DNA of 64,000 bases from Kalmusia sp. IMI 367209 (GCA_027946365.1 JAPEUQ010000001.1:1674001-1738000), one strand, 5' to 3'; shown: positions 44,087 through 56,928, counted from the first letter of the stretch. Notes: generated by a model from the sequence alone, not told the origin. Made by a program: numbers and translations.

Positions 44087-45783
44087 TCAAGCGGTATCCG
44101 TCCTGAAACTCCACCCTCTCTTCCTCGTACCACCCTCGGTCCTCCCATGTCTACTGAAAGTATGACCTAAACTCCAACGCCTGCTGAGCCCCTCTTCCGA
44201 GCCATCCAAACCAACCTCATATCGCCTTCTCCTTTGTTCCTCAGCACTCTGCTGCTTCCAACCACCCTCCGTGCGATCCTCTTGCTTCTGCGGCCACAAA
44301 ATCTGATGAATGATGACGGCGCGAATCATCATGACGACGACCAGAATCCACGCAACGACAATGAGGATAGTCATCGCACAACCAACATATCGAATTGGTC
44401 TATTCCCATCCAGTGCTTTCGCAATCGCAAACGTCGCCGTCGTAAGAGCCGTATTCGGGAAGATAAATGAATACCACGTCATAGCGAAGTCCATCTGGCC
44501 TCTCCTCACACAACTCCAATGCGCGCCGACACTCACCAAGAAGAACCATAAGGCGAGGCCCCAAAGCCACAAGCCCATGAAATTCGCGCAGATCATACCG
44601 ACTTGTCCCGCAAGCTCACCCATCCCCTTTCCCATGAAATCCACCGGAACGACTTTGGGAAGCTGCTGGCCCATGTTGATGATACCCGCGATGGTGAAGC
44701 CTGAGGGACCGACGCTGATGAACATTCCCGGGCGCAGCGACTCCTTAGGCAGCTTCTGCGTCATGAGGCGGTAGATGAAGGCACTGTAGATCATTAGGGA
44801 AACAAGGAAACCGATGCCTTGAATAACGTAACCGGAGAGAATTATCAGGAGCGCGCGGTTAGGATCGGAAATTTTGGGTGCGAGATTGCCGGCGTGTGGA
44901 CCAATAATGAGGAGTGGGTAGGCAGGGAAGATCCAGACGGGCGTCATCTGGGAGATGGTGAAGGTTTGGGTGGACCACATGATGAGGTAGATGCCGACCG
45001 AGAAGCAAATAGCGAGGCCGCAGTCGATCCAGTACAGTATGCACATTGTGATTTCCAGCCAGTATCCCGTTTTATCGACGCCGTACTGGCTGATATTGAT
45101 CAAGATAGTGCCAAAACTGATGACCGCGGCAGGAATGAAGAGACTTTCTGTAGGGTGAAGAAACGAAGCCTTGAATGTCTTAGGGAACCAGTAGAACCTC
45201 AGGGAGATCATGACGACGTTGAAGATGAAGAGTATCATATTAAGAATGAAGAAGATGCAACCCAAGGAGTAGATACCATGGAAGCGGAATGGTACTGTTG
45301 GCCTGTCAATTGACTAGTGCAAGATGAGTTGCGTTGCGACAAACCTGTGTAAAGCACATTCGCGATACCGCCCGTAGCCATAGTCATACAGAACCATGTC
45401 CAGGTAAAATGCCGTATCCTCTCTCTCCAACTTAGTCTTCGTCGTTCATTTGCTTCTTTCCCAAGGCCTTGCAGGCTGGCTACATCCCCTCCTCCATTTG
45501 TCGCCTTCCCTACATCTCCTTCTCTAGAGACGCTCTTCTCAGGATCTCCGCCTCTTGCATTTATCGGTATGCTCAATCCATTTCCATCGTAGCTAGACGT
45601 GCAAAAATCCTGCGACTGCACGTGAGGGTCGTCGAAGGGATTACCGCGGTTGACCACGTCAAGTCCTGGCGACGTGATCGGTGGGTGATTCCGCCATTGT
45701 AATCGTTCTGCAGCGCTGGACGCGGAATCTATTGATGAGCGACGAGAAAAAGGTTGCGGTTGTTGTGTGTTGTTGGGCTTCAT
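44087..45783 (-). CDS. TDT/SLAC1-family transporter (sulfite efflux SSU1- or malate Mae1-like)
   Basis: Two exons, 45345-45783 and 44087-45294, giving 548 residues. The ATG at 45783 follows a frame extension that starts at a TTG. A long polar N-terminal tail of about 120 residues precedes [26 protein letters not shown], the opening of fungal SSU1/Mae1 proteins. The splice restores [12 protein letters not shown]. About ten hydrophobic segments follow, including [18 protein letters not shown] and [26 protein letters not shown]. The Arg/Glu-rich tail is cytoplasmic. The family moves sulfite or C4-dicarboxylates across the plasma membrane; overall resemblance is closer to the fungal SSU1 group, but the substrate is not certain. 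The first part encodes many Ser phosphorylation-type sites. Confidence 0.88.
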
Positions 45784-47394
45784 CGCAAGGACCAATCAAG
45801 TAGCTGCGAATTACATGGACAGCCCCGCGACAGCGGTCAAGGTGGGGTGCGAGGCGTGGGATTGAAGTTTCTTCCACACGGAAAGACAGATAGTATTTAG
45901 GTATTAAACGGTATGAAGCAATAAGTGAAATTCGAAGGAGGATACTAAAGGTCACAAGACTGTTGGAATAAAAAGTAAGAAGTAGTCTAGAGCCTAGCTA
46001 GGTATGACGTCGGCGGCAGTACGCACCCCTTCACAGCTTTGCAGACAGCTTTGCGAGCTGCAAGAGGAGTGTGACTGATAAGAAAGGGCATGGCTCCCAC
46101 ATATAGGTGGTCCATCATCCACTAGATACGGGTATAGCGGGTAGAATGAGGGTGTGGCTGCAGCGGTAGTGATGCATGGCCCTTCCCCGGTCGGCTACTC
46201 GGCAATTTAGTCGCCTCGCAGATCAACTTCGTTTTTGGAGCCCGAATGTGCTGTCTTGCACATCATCGAGTAGATCAAGATCTTACTTGAGACGAAAAGA
46301 GTGGGTGGGAGGGGCTTTGAAGTTATCGGTTCTGGGCGAAAGGCAAGAGTCAAGTGTAGTTATAGCTTACATACTCAATTTGAGTTCCTACAGTCACTAG
46401 CCTCCCCTAACTCCTATCTAAATAATAGATAGAGACTATGAGACGTAGTAGCTTGGAACTCGCAGGCGATCGGAAGAATTTCACTAAAAAGAGCACAGGC
46501 ACACGTTAAAGACTTGGAGGGGTACAAGTCAAGTGAACACGAGCTAACCTGATAAAGCATAGAGTCTTATAGATACACCAAAGAGTAAGGATCGCTGTCC
46601 CTTTTCATCATGTAGCTACCCGAAGAAACTCTACTAATATAGATATACTAGATGGTTCTGGTTGAGCGAATACATACGAAGCTTAAGCTAAGACGTTGAT
46701 ATTGCAGGCGCTTATAGATGTAGGGGCGACGCCAATAACGTCGCCATCTTGAGACTCAGCCTTAGGAGTCATAATCAAGCCCCCACAAAGCTTCATTTAC
46801 AGTTCTGACTTCGTCTTAGGATCCACACGAGCAGTCAAGTCGGCGCTAGAGTTTTAGACGTCTTTCCTACGAACAAAAGGCATGTTCACTTCACTTGAAG
46901 ATAGACGAATTCGAAGCAATCAGATAGCTCAAGAGGTTTTATCTTGCGTGATCCGTATTTTAGCGCCAAGCAAGGCTACCTTTGATAGCGAGACAAATCT
47001 CCTTCTCTGGGTTATCTCTCATGAGCGAAGGTATAGTGAGGTATGGATTGTAATTACTGTGATCTATCCTACTGTGCCTCTATGAAATGCCTCCTATGTG
47101 GCTATATTAAGCTAGCGAATGTGACACCAATAGAACGATCCAATGGCTTGGTACAGAGCCATACGAGTGTAGCTATCCTGGGTGTACAAGTATTGGCTAC
47201 CGACCAAGAGAATCATCATTGAAGACTGTGGCACGCTTACCGACAGGCTTATTTGTCAAACAAAGGCGGGGTCATGTATAGATGTATGTGGACGTGGAGA
47301 GCATTGTATAGCTCCATGTATATAAGAGAACTACGCTGTTCATTCAGCCGTGCTTTGAGATAGAGTGAATAATTGACGATTGAAAATAATACGT
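45784..47394. other. Gene-poor region
   Basis: About 1.6 kb that looks AT-rich in places, with no domain-bearing frame. The 46882-47085 frame has no recognisable features. It may contain decayed repeat DNA, but I found no borders. Confidence 0.45.
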
Positions 47395-48000
47395 ATGGGC
47401 CTTAGCAAGCTCGTAAAGAACATACGCCAGCTTCAAGTAAAGCTCTTCTCGTGCACTTATCAGCCAGTTACTTTTTTCATTGCCTAATCTACGTCTACAT
47501 CTTCAAGCTCCCTACCTAGCCAATTCAAGCGCTTCCATCACCATACGATAGTCCCTATCGCAGATTTTCAGAGCGTTAAAAGCTCGCCAGTAGGCAAAAA
47601 TGACGCTGCAGACTGGGTTGAACAGCTCCTGGTAGAAACCCTTCCTGGTAGTCCGGTTAAATATGAAAACATCAGACGCGCCGCTCTAGATTCAGAGGGT
47701 GCAGCAAAATATGAGAACCAAGAGCTAGAAGAGAAGATAGAAAGTGGAAGAACTAGAGTCAAACCTCTCCGAGAACTCAGCGAAAATGTAAAAAACTACT
47801 TTGGTTCTGGGGCTATCATCAGCATCAAAGTGGTTGAGGGCAAAAGCGGTCTGGAGATCCTCTTCCAGGGAAGAGCGTGCCATCATGAGACTTTGACGTG
47901 GGTCATGGGTTGGGATGAGCAGATCAAGAGAGCTAGATTCATTTCCTATGAACCATCGTTATACTTCATACGCTTCAGAACGCAAAAAAAGTGGGCATGA
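47395..48000 (+). CDS. Possible orphan gene, about 170 residues
   Basis: A frame open from 47488 to the TGA at 47998-48000 has clear coding character. It is rich in Glu/Lys/Arg, has hydrophobic strands (FGSGAIISIKVVEG, GLEILFQGRA) and ends SLYFIRFRTQKKWA. It has no internal ATG near its start. An upstream ATG at 47395 (MGLSKLVKNIRQLQ) followed by GTAAAG at 47437 and an acceptor at 47529 joins in phase to give 170 residues. The donor is weak and the acceptor is only one of several. No family is recognised and there is no signal peptide. The gene stands alone in gene-poor DNA. Confidence 0.4.
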
Positions 48001-48298
48001 AGAGGGCACTTGCTCAGACTGGATTCTTGATGCTTCAATACCGAAAGGTAATGATTTTATCAGGGAACTAAATTATGACTAGCAAAAAGGCACATAAGGT
48101 ATGATATACCCTATGTAATCTGAAATTTACCCCTAGACAGCAATGAAACATTAGCTGGTGATATAATGATATGATCGTAAAGTTCCGATCGTGAAGTGTA
48201 CAGATCCCTAGAGGATGACTTGCCGCAAATGACATGTACAAGGCTGAGGACATCATTGGCTCACTTTCTCTCTGCCGCTCCAACTCTCCTCCTCATCC

Positions 48299-49109
48299 TT
48301 ACCACAACCCCGGAAACATTCTCCATCTAACCTCTTTCTTATACTCCTCCCACTGTCCCGCATACCTCTCACTCAAATACTTCTCTTTCGCCGGCGTCGC
48401 ATTCTGTGTCAAATTGCTCCAATAGAACAGTCCAGCTGTCAACCTATTAGCATATCCACACACTTCACCCATTGCAAGACCACTTACTGAACAAGGCAAA
48501 ACCTGGACCTCCGGCCGCAAACCCATAAGCCGTCCCGTAAATCACATTCATCGCGTAATTCGGATGCCTGACCAAGCCCCACAGCCCCGTCGTGCATAGC
48601 TTGCCTTTGTTCTCGGGCTTGGATTTGAAGGACGCGCGCTGCAGCTCGGCCACGAGTTCGGTCGCAGCAGCGAGGAAATGGATGGCTGCGCCGGCGTACA
48701 GGAACTCTGGGCGCCATAGCGGGTTCGACGTCGCGCCCGTGAAGACTAGCGCACATAACCCTTCGTAGATAGCAGGTACCACGACACCGAAGAACGCGAA
48801 GGGGACGGTGATGAGCTCGTTGCAGTATCCCCAGATCCAGGCATTCTGTTTGAGAAGAAGGGTCGCTGTCATGCCTAGGAAAAGCGTTGGGAGGCGCGGT
48901 TGCGCGCCCAAGAAAGGGAGAACGATGGAGCCATCTGTGGGTGGGCGCGGGATACCGAAGGCAGATAGGGGGTGTTTGGTAATGAGGTAGTGTTGCAACG
49001 GGATGGAAATGATGCGGCCGAGGCCTAGAAGCAGTGGGCCTGCGAGAGCACGGTTGTAGTTCCCTCGTTGGATACCTAACGGATCAGGTTTAGCTGATTT
49101 GTCGGCCAT
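48299..49109 (-). CDS. DUF1295 / steroid reductase-like integral membrane protein
   Basis: Two exons, 48488-49109 and 48299-48435, giving 252 residues. The acceptor CAG ending at 48436 is preferred over the one 8 nt earlier, which would give an immediate stop. The protein has several hydrophobic helices and the C-terminal signature of the isoprenylcysteine-methyltransferase / steroid 5-alpha-reductase superfamily: GLWGLVRHPNYAMNVIYG, then YLSERYAGQWEEYKKEVRWRMFPGLW. RHPNY is the cofactor-pocket motif. It is probably in the ER membrane. The substrate (lipid, sterol or prenyl group) cannot be assigned. Confidence 0.82.
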
Positions 49110-49532
49110 GGTGGAATCGCTATAAAGATCGGAGAATCCTGACTTGTTATGTAGAGGATGGACGTTGATTTATATCGGTGGTCGTTGCAATTAGTGCTTA
49201 TGGGGCGTAGATCGTCACCTGGGGTTAGTATGTTTACCTGTGGCACCTAAGATTATGAACTCATTCCTGATTAGGCCATATGAGTAAGCAAATTTCATGC
49301 TGTTGTAGCTACGATTCCTTCGCGCAAGGGGGTGTCGGAGGTTGTTCGACTTCATGCCTTGCGCATGGTCTCTATTGATACTGGTATCTATACAGTAAGG
49401 AAATTTTCAGCTTACAACGATCTATACATATTCCGTAGTGCTCAAAGCGTACCATTTCAAGACAAAGAACCAACCAGACCTTTCAAAAACCATGCAGAAG
49501 CTGTGTAATTTAAACCTTTGGCGAGTCCAATT
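49110..49532. other. Intergenic between DUF1295 gene promoter and Aquarius 3' end
   Basis: No coding signal. Likely the promoter of the left gene and the 3' UTR of the right one. Confidence 0.5.
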
Positions 49533-52500
49533 TTATGACATAGCCTCACCTTCACGATCCTCGGGCACATAGTCATCTGCATACACAGGCTCTGCATTGA
49601 TGAGCACGTTCTCCTCTCGATCCACGTCTTCATCTTCGTCCGCTGGTTCTGCCTGCGCGATCCCTGCGTTGACATCGCCATTCGCGGCAGGCAATTGCCC
49701 GCCGCCGGCTTTGAGAGCTTCAACCTTTGCCTTAGTCATCTCGAATACGTACTGTCCTAGATGCTCTACGCCATCCATGACCGCCTCTTGCTCTTCCTGG
49801 ATTTTGCTATCCATTTGCCGCGAAAACGATAAGTCGTACATCTCATCGGTTACGAGGGTGAGGCGCGAAGGTCGAGAAAGGAGAATGTCGAATGCAGGCT
49901 TAAGCTCGAAGCAGCTTTCGAAAACGGAGGCGCGACCGAGGATGTAGAGACCCAGACGTGCACGTGAAAGCGCCACCGTGAGGCGGCGGATGTCGCGAAG
50001 GTAACCGATGGAGCGTGTCCGGACGAGAGAGAGAATAATGTCTGTCACGTGTTAGGCATGCTGTCTGCGTGTTTGCGCTTAAAGGGTCCACTTACAATCA
50101 TTCTGCTCGCCTTGATACTTGTCCACCGTCGCGACAATCCTAGGCAGACCAAAGAGTCGGTTGCCCTTGCATCTGTGGTTCAAGACGTCCTTGATCAGCG
50201 CCCGCTGACCAGCATACGTCGTCAAGATGGAGATCTTGTGCGCAGGATAGCCGAGGAGACGCATGTACATGAAGAGCGCTACTGTGTACTCCGCTTCACC
50301 CAGATTCTGTATGAAATGTGGTGTTGGCTCGCTCTCGCCTTTCCCTTTGTAGTCTGGCACGTCGATGAACTGGTAATCATACTTGAAGCCAGGGTTTGCA
50401 GTCGTGAATTCTGGAGAGGTGAGGACCGAGGGCAGGTTGCCAAGATTTGAATAACGCCATTTGTACAACTCCGCTATCGAAGGTCGTGCTCGTCCCTGCT
50501 GATCTAGCATGATGATTGGCACGCCAAGTCTGACGAGACGGAGAAAGAGCGATTGCTCAAGGTTAGCATATTGTCTGAACGCGAGGTTCTGGATGATAGG
50601 AGAATTTTGGAGATGATCTCCGCACAAAACGATGCGCTGAAGAGGGAGCTCGTTGTTTTTTGGGTTCTGGAGAGCAAGCGGGATGAAGTTTTCGATCTCG
50701 GTGATCTGAGCAGCTTCCTCCATGATGACATTGTCATAATGGAAGCCCAAATCCGCAATTTCTTGTCGCCGCATCGCAGCGTGCGTTGATGTCATCGCGA
50801 TAATGCGCGCTTCCTTTTTGAGAAGATAGTTGGCTTTATCCCGTGGGTTGCGCAGGATCTCGAACGGACGGATGTCCTCGAGCTCAGTGAAGACCTTTTC
50901 GACATGGCGATAACAGCCTTGCACAATATCAACAATTTGATCGCGGTCTGCTCCAGCTGGAAACAGAGGCTGTGGTGTGTTGTTGAAGTACTCTTTGAAA
51001 GGAAAGTCTGAGATAATTTGTTCGACACTGCAATCAGGGGCTGAAACATGATCCCAATATTGCGTCCAAGCGGGCTTCACATACACCTGATTGAAGTAAT
51101 CTGCAGTCTCACACGAACTAGCATGAGCACCAGGCGCGTTAAAGTTCTTCGCCAGGCGATCTATTTCGGCCAAATAGTAGGAACCTCTCTCTATGAAAGA
51201 TTCTACACGGCCATGCTTGCTGTAGCTGGCTTCCGTCTCGAGCTCTTCCTCGCCGTGCCCTAGACGCAGGAGGTGGCGCTCATCGATGTCGAGAGCAACA
51301 ATCTTCTGAAAAAGCTGGTTGAGCGCCTGATTGCTGTGTGCAATGAGCAGTGTCCGCTGGTCCGGGAAGTTGTGGTATATATTAGAGATAATTTGGGTTG
51401 CCACGTCCGTCTTTCCGGTACCCGGTGGGCCGACCACAACAGTCAGACCAGGCTGCGTACCCGAAGTAATCGCATCAATTTGAGCAGGGGTGAACCTGAC
51501 ACTGTTTAGCTTGGGCGCATCTGCAGGGTAGGGGCCCATGTTCGGCGGTTTGTACGTCGAGACGTGCAGAGACGAGTCTTCATGCGCAGGTTGTGCAACC
51601 TCTACTTGGTCACGACGCCGCTTCTTCGATGTCCGTACAGTTGCCGGTTCGGGCTCAGCTGATGTGGGGAACTGAACAACGTATGGAGGCCCGAAGGAAG
51701 ATTCTGCACTCTCATGTGGCTCGATTGATTTGCCGGGCCAGGATTCGATCAGGTGTTGCCAGTCGAGGAAGGTATCACGGAAGTCTATCGAATGCAGGCG
51801 GTTAGGCAAACGTCTGTAGGATGCAGATGCAGGGTCGCCGTAGCCTAGGAAGACTTCTTGAAGCCATGAAGGTGCAGGAATATCCGAGAGCGTAAGGCGG
51901 CGAATAGACTCAAGGATGGGGCGGAAGTTGTTCTCTCGTCCTCGCCTACGCACGACGAGATTGATATGCTCGTAGACGTTCGGTCGCCCCTGTGCAACGC
52001 GGTCCATGTCCTGCTGATACTGTCTTGCATCAATGTTGACGATCAGTCTCCGCTGCCGCGCACGGGTGTGAGAGCCATCGTTGGACGCTTGTTCACGGAG
52101 TGGGCGACCGTTTTCATCTTGTATCTGCACCACCTCTGCACATCTCAATTTGTGTATGCCTTGCTGATCCCCAGTCGGATGACTGTGGCCGTTGCCCATA
52201 GGTTCATCATCCGGCCCTTCAGCTGCGAGCAAGAAGACGACATCATCTGGTCTCAACGACTCCCACTCCTTGCGTACTGGGTATTGAAGACGGCTAACAT
52301 CCAGTATGATTTCAGCGCGGACGTAGGCTGGGTGTTCTTCGCCTACTTTCGAAGGCGCTACATCCACAATCCCCGGGTTTGATATAGGGATGGACATTCG
52401 AGAGAAGCTGCCAAACTTCGTAGTGACGCCCTTGCCACGAGGCTGAACCCGCTTAATAATGTCTTCTATGTCCTTTCGGATACCGTAAAAAGACTCCGCT

Positions 52501-54017
52501 CGGTACAAAATGAACGACCTCCACAAGAAGTCACCCATCGTGAGATATTGTAGATTTAGTTTCGGTATAGCTAGAGGCCGCGACCCGTTGTATGTTTCGT
52601 TTCGTAAAAAGGTCGATTCGAATAGCACATTCTCTGTAGGCAAGATTGGCAAGTCACGTACGACGTCCTTAAAGGTAAGTCTATATTCCACCAGCGACAA
52701 CAGGGTTTCTTCGAAGAAGGCTCTATCTAGAACCAGAAATGTCGACTTGGGGTATTCTGTTCGCAAGTCCATCAACGAGCACAACTTCACGAGCTCGATA
52801 TCTTCTAAAGGTCGAACGTAGCCCTGTAGTTCCCCCCTATTGCCCAAGCTCTTATAGTTGGCTAAAATTAGTAGCTGGAGCTTGTCCTGGAAGGCAGAAG
52901 TGCCAACTCTCTGCAGCTTCGCAAGCACATTATAGTGCTCTTCATCGTACTCTAGCTTCGAAAGCTGCTTGCCTGTCTGGTCCTCGATAGGAAAGTGTGT
53001 GAAGTGGCTCAACAAGTTGAACAGGTCCCGAAACAGCCCATTATCCTCGTCGGTATATATTGGAGATAATCGAATTGCAGGAAGTAAGTTCAAGTCCCGT
53101 AGTAGCGTGTTGACATATCTCCTGGTAGGCAGCTGGCTCTGCAAATCCGTGAGAAGCTCCACGAATCGCTCGCAGTATGCCAAATTGTCTTGAATCTCCT
53201 GCCGAGTTGTGCTATTGTAAAGGCGATCCACGAAATCCAGAATCAACGTATATAACCACGATCGCTCGAACCGTAGCCTGGCCTGTAGCGCTTCGTCTGC
53301 AGCATCAAAGCGCTTGTGTGCTGCCCGCCATGCTTTCCGTAGCATCTGGTGGAGCTCAAATTGGTGTTCTCTCGCTGCTTCTGAGTGTAGATTCTGCCAT
53401 ATCGATATGTTGACCAGAGGCGCGCATTCCTTTCGCACCAAGCCCCTGTCTAACGATTGAAACGCGCCGATGACGAATGATATAAGCTGCGTCCGGATCT
53501 TGATGGGTTGCGAGCGGTCTACGCTCATGGAAAGTATGCGGCGGAAGAAGGACGAGAAATCGGCGGGCTTGCTTGCGAAATGCTCTGTAGAATATATTAG
53601 CACAGGTCCTGTCGCATGCAGCATAGATGCAATCTTACCCCATGACGGCAGGTTTTCCCTCCTCTTAACATTGACCATGAGTGCCAGCAGCAGATGATGG
53701 TAGTTGGAGGCATCTTCGGTAAATGCAGGCCAGAGATATCGCTCCAATAGTTGTAGGTTTTCCAGTACGAGAAGCGACGAGTATGCGAAATCGACATTTT
53801 CCAGCTCGTCCCACAGCTCTTGTTTGATTACTTCAGGTCGCGCTTTCGGTGCCTTCGCCCCGCCCAGCCAGTTCTTCTTCGCAACCTGCGCGAAGTGGTT
53901 CTCTCCGTGCAGATCGGCAATAGTAGGACGGGCGTGGATGGTCAACGACTCGGTCGCAGGCGCGGTGGCGGCTCCGTCTGGACCGCTGGCGGACCCTTGC
54001 GTCCGTTTACGGGCCAT
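49533..54017 (-). CDS. Intron-binding spliceosomal helicase Aquarius (Cwf11-type)
   Basis: Two exons, 50096-54017 and 49533-50041, joined in phase ([13 protein letters not shown]) to give 1476 residues. The start is ATG at 54017 ([11 protein letters not shown]); 22 upstream in-frame codons belong to the leader. The N-terminal armadillo-like region ([45 protein letters not shown]) and the central beta-barrel region are typical of Aquarius. The SF1 helicase core follows: Walker A GPPGTGKT at about 863-870, MEEAAQ in place of DEAD at about 1099-1104, [15 protein letters not shown] and the terminal [11 protein letters not shown]. Aquarius binds the intron upstream of the branch site and is part of the activated spliceosome. 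The C terminus is acidic. Confidence 0.96.
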
Positions 54018-54233
54018 TATAAGTCGTCTTTTGCTAGAACAGCAGTCGCGAGGTCGGGACGGCGCAATGAGAGGCGGGCGCACTCATTGTTGTCGCATGA
54101 GCTCGCAGACGCGCCAAGCAACAAGTTTAGCAGGAACAACGAGATGCGCGAAGCTCGGACCACCATTGAACCTCACGTCGCTGCAAGTCAACGGCTCTCC
54201 AGCAAACGTCCCCTTCCCGCTCACCACAACACC
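54018..54233. promoter_or_regulatory. Compact divergent promoter (Aquarius / complex I subunit)
   Basis: 216 bp separate the two ATGs of divergent housekeeping genes, one for splicing and one for respiration. No TATA box was seen. Confidence 0.5.
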
Positions 54234-54974
54234 ATGTCTTCGCAAGTGCAAGAGACGCTCGGCCAGCCCGTAGTTCCAGATAAAATTCCCAATGGAGAAT
54301 ATCCAGTAAGCAATTGGCGCTCCGATCGTTCGCAATGGCCAGGATATAGCTAACGGTTCGCAGCTCATCGACAATGACCCGTACGCTCTCCGCGCCCTCC
54401 TGGTTCGATGCAAATACTAATGGTGTTCAAAGGCACTTTTCTCGCGTTTTAAAATACACCCGCCCGACCGACTGGCTCACCGGAGCGGCCGTCGGAGCCC
54501 TGAGCCCAGGTCTGATGCTCTACTGGGAGAAGGTCTCACCTTCTTTTGTGGGTAAGGGAGGCTTTGCTCCCGTCATGCGGATGAGCGTCGCTGTTGGTAT
54601 CACGGGCGGCTTCATTTTCGCATATTCAAGGACTTGCTGTACGCCTACGCATGGAACACAAAAGCCGAACAACCTACTGACGGTTTCCACTAGCACGATT
54701 CTATGGCTCCCGTGAGAACCGCCGCGAGGTCGACATGGACATGCGTGAGATGGTGGACAAGGTTAAGAAAGGGGACCCGTTGTATGGCAAGTCGGAACTC
54801 ACCGAGTACATGCAAGGCGTAGCACACCGAAACTCGCGGTATGCAGGTGTGTTCTCGCACGTCATCCCGTGGCCGAACTTTGTCAACCACCCCTACCACG
54901 GCGTAGATACAGCGAAGTACTACCGACAGGCTGAATTGGAGCTGGAGGCAGAGAGGCAGAAGGGCGGCCGATAG
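54234..54974 (+). CDS. NADH:ubiquinone oxidoreductase (complex I) 21-kDa-type accessory subunit
   Basis: Four exons: 54234-54305, 54364-54380, 54433-54638 and 54694-54974, giving 191 residues. Exon 2 is only 17 nt and is needed to read YPLIDNDPHFSRVLKYTRPTDW, the conserved N-terminal motif of the fungal 21-kDa complex I subunit. Its flanking introns have good branch points (TACTAAT in intron 2, GCTAAC in intron 1). Two hydrophobic helices follow (GAAVGALSPGLMLYWEKV and SVAVGITGGFIFAYSRT). The C-terminal part carries RFYGSRENRREVDMDMREM and HVIPWPNFVNHPYHGVD, also conserved. It is an inner-membrane accessory subunit. It shares a 216-bp promoter with the Aquarius gene. Confidence 0.9.
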
Positions 54975-55158
54975 AAGAATGAGAGCATAAGGTCAATGGT
55001 TTTCTTTGGGTCAACGGCAGCTGTACATAAAGTAAGAGCCAAGTCAGGTGTATCAACATTTCTTCGAGCACCCGTCATTCACATTTTTCTCATGTTTACA
55101 CACCAATTCTCAAAATGCGCCATATCTTGCCTGCTTGAGATTTCCTCCGATCTTACAC

Positions 55159-56809
55159 TCAGCCAGACGCCAACTTGCCCAGAACCTTGTCCTTCCCGAA
55201 ATGCAGCATCTTGAACTTCGAGATCCAATCATCCCGATTAATATACGCCCCGCAGATCCTTCTCTTCCCCGTAAACTCACTGCGCCCATGCATAACCCTC
55301 CAGTTATCGAAGATCAACACCGACCCTGGTTTCAGCTGCTCCCAATACTCGTTCTCTTCCTTCTTCAGTATCGCATCCCACTTGCGCGCCGCAGCATACC
55401 ACTTCCCCACCTCGCCCAGCGGCAATTCGACTCCCGCCCTATCACTCACATTCCACCTGACCTGCAGCAGATTCCCCGTCTCGGCATCGTGCCCCAACAC
55501 AGGGAATCCCCTATACGGCATAATACTAATTCCGTCGTTCCCGCTTGCGTGCGCATGTACATTCACCGTGGCAAGTACATTGTACGCCTCAGGATCCTGC
55601 TCAAGGAGGTCCTGCGCCGCTTTAAAGCCATCAACGAGGAGGGATGCCCCGCCCGAGCCGTCGGTGTGCGAAAGTAGGTGGAAGGCTTGCAGGCCGGCGG
55701 GATCGGAGAAGTATGTGTTGTCTGTGTGAGCAGGAAGGGCGATGTTGGTGTATGCGGTGTCCTTCGAGGCCAGGTCGGCGGTGAAGTCGTAGAAGCCGCC
55801 GTAGTGGGTCTCGCGGATGAAGGAGATGCGGCGGAGGAGGGCTTCTGTTGCTCCGGGCGTGGCAGGGACGGAGTCGATGTAGCAGAAGCCGTGCGTGCGC
55901 TGAGGAACTGTTAGGATGTTGCTGTTGTGTGGGTGCAGAAGGGGGTTTGACAATTTTGAGAAGGACGGATTTGATCAGGGAATCGTTATCAGAGTCATCC
56001 GAGGATTTGTAGTGGACTCGAGGAGGGTTAGAGCCTATCTCGGCGCCCCAGATATGGATGCTTTATAGGTTAGTGTTGACAGGAAACAAGGACATGCAGT
56101 GCATCTAAGCTTACTTTTCTTGTCCTTGACGAATTTGTGCTCTCCTGCCACTATTTGCTGCTGCATCGTTGAGAAATTGCTTGTCGTATCGGCTTTTGTG
56201 GCCGTCACTCCCTGCGGGTTTGTCAGCCAGAGGGAGATATCAGCGCAAAAAGAACCATACAAGTGATGTCAATATGATTCTCAGAATCAGCACTCGTCTT
56301 AATGGATATGTCTTCTGGTATCTGGTTTCGGTCAGGGTGCGCTCGGTGCGATTGATGGAATGTGACATACTGAAAATGTATCAAGAAGCCTCTGTCTGGT
56401 GGCATCGTGCACACAGCTGCTACATTGACAATTATCTCTTTGAGAATGCATTAGTAAAGGTATATCTTAGGGTAAACAACAATGTTCACCTGAGCCATAT
56501 ATTTGGGCTATCATAAATCATCAGCATACTGTCTCGAAATTGATGGAAGGGAGGGCAGCACACTTACACTTTCTGAGAATCCAGGCTAACAACACCATCC
56601 TTGATCTTTACCTCGGACCAATGAGGTTTAGTATCAAGATCTTGCTTGATTTTCCATGTTTTGGGGGCGGTTGAGGCGCTCTCGGAAGGTGCATGTTGGA
56701 TATGGGACGATGAAATGAAACGGACACAGCAACTAGGCGATTGAGGAAGAACTCGTCGGGGCGTCAAACTTGACCACAAAAATCGCGGGCTGCTGAATCT
56801 GTAAAACAT
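55159..56809 (-). CDS. Trimethyllysine dioxygenase (first enzyme of carnitine synthesis)
   Basis: Seven exons: 56568-56809, 56490-56507, 56371-56437, 56261-56321, 56115-56211, 55952-56060 and 55159-55899. They sum to 1335 nt and 444 residues with every phase matching. Exon 1 encodes a mitochondrial presequence-like Arg/Ser-rich start. The 18-nt exon 2 and exon 3 rebuild WLRDNCQCSSCVHDATRQR, the zinc-binding N-terminal motif of the BBOX/TMLH family. The catalytic domain has His256-x-Asp258 (AHTDN) and distal His402 (VMHGR) as iron ligands and uses 2-oxoglutarate and O2. TWSDGHKSRY and RTHGFCYIDSVP are further family marks. The last intron has a weak GTCAAA donor. BBOX is the alternative; the overall pattern favours TMLH. 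Confidence 0.9.
56490..56507 (-). other. 18-nt micro-exon of the trimethyllysine dioxygenase gene
   Basis: The six codons' worth of bases supply PNIWLR with flanking introns of 60 and 52 nt. Skipping it would keep the frame (18 is divisible by three) but delete part of the conserved WLRDNC motif. Confidence 0.75.
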
Positions 56810-56867
56810 ATCAGCAGTAGTCTAGGTTCAGTAATTGGACAAAAGTTCGAGGTTGCATTGTACGCTG

Positions 56868-56928
56868 AGTTACCCCAGGCTACATATTACAAGAGTGGAA
56901 ATGCCTAAAGCTTGTCCTCTGACAGAAA
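56868..56928 (+). repeat. Diverged dispersed repeat, copy A (about 60 bp)
   Basis: Begins AGTTACCCCAGGCTACAT and resembles 63279-63345 in the same orientation, by eye roughly 70% with small gaps. Short and weak; it may be a decayed element end. Confidence 0.4.
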
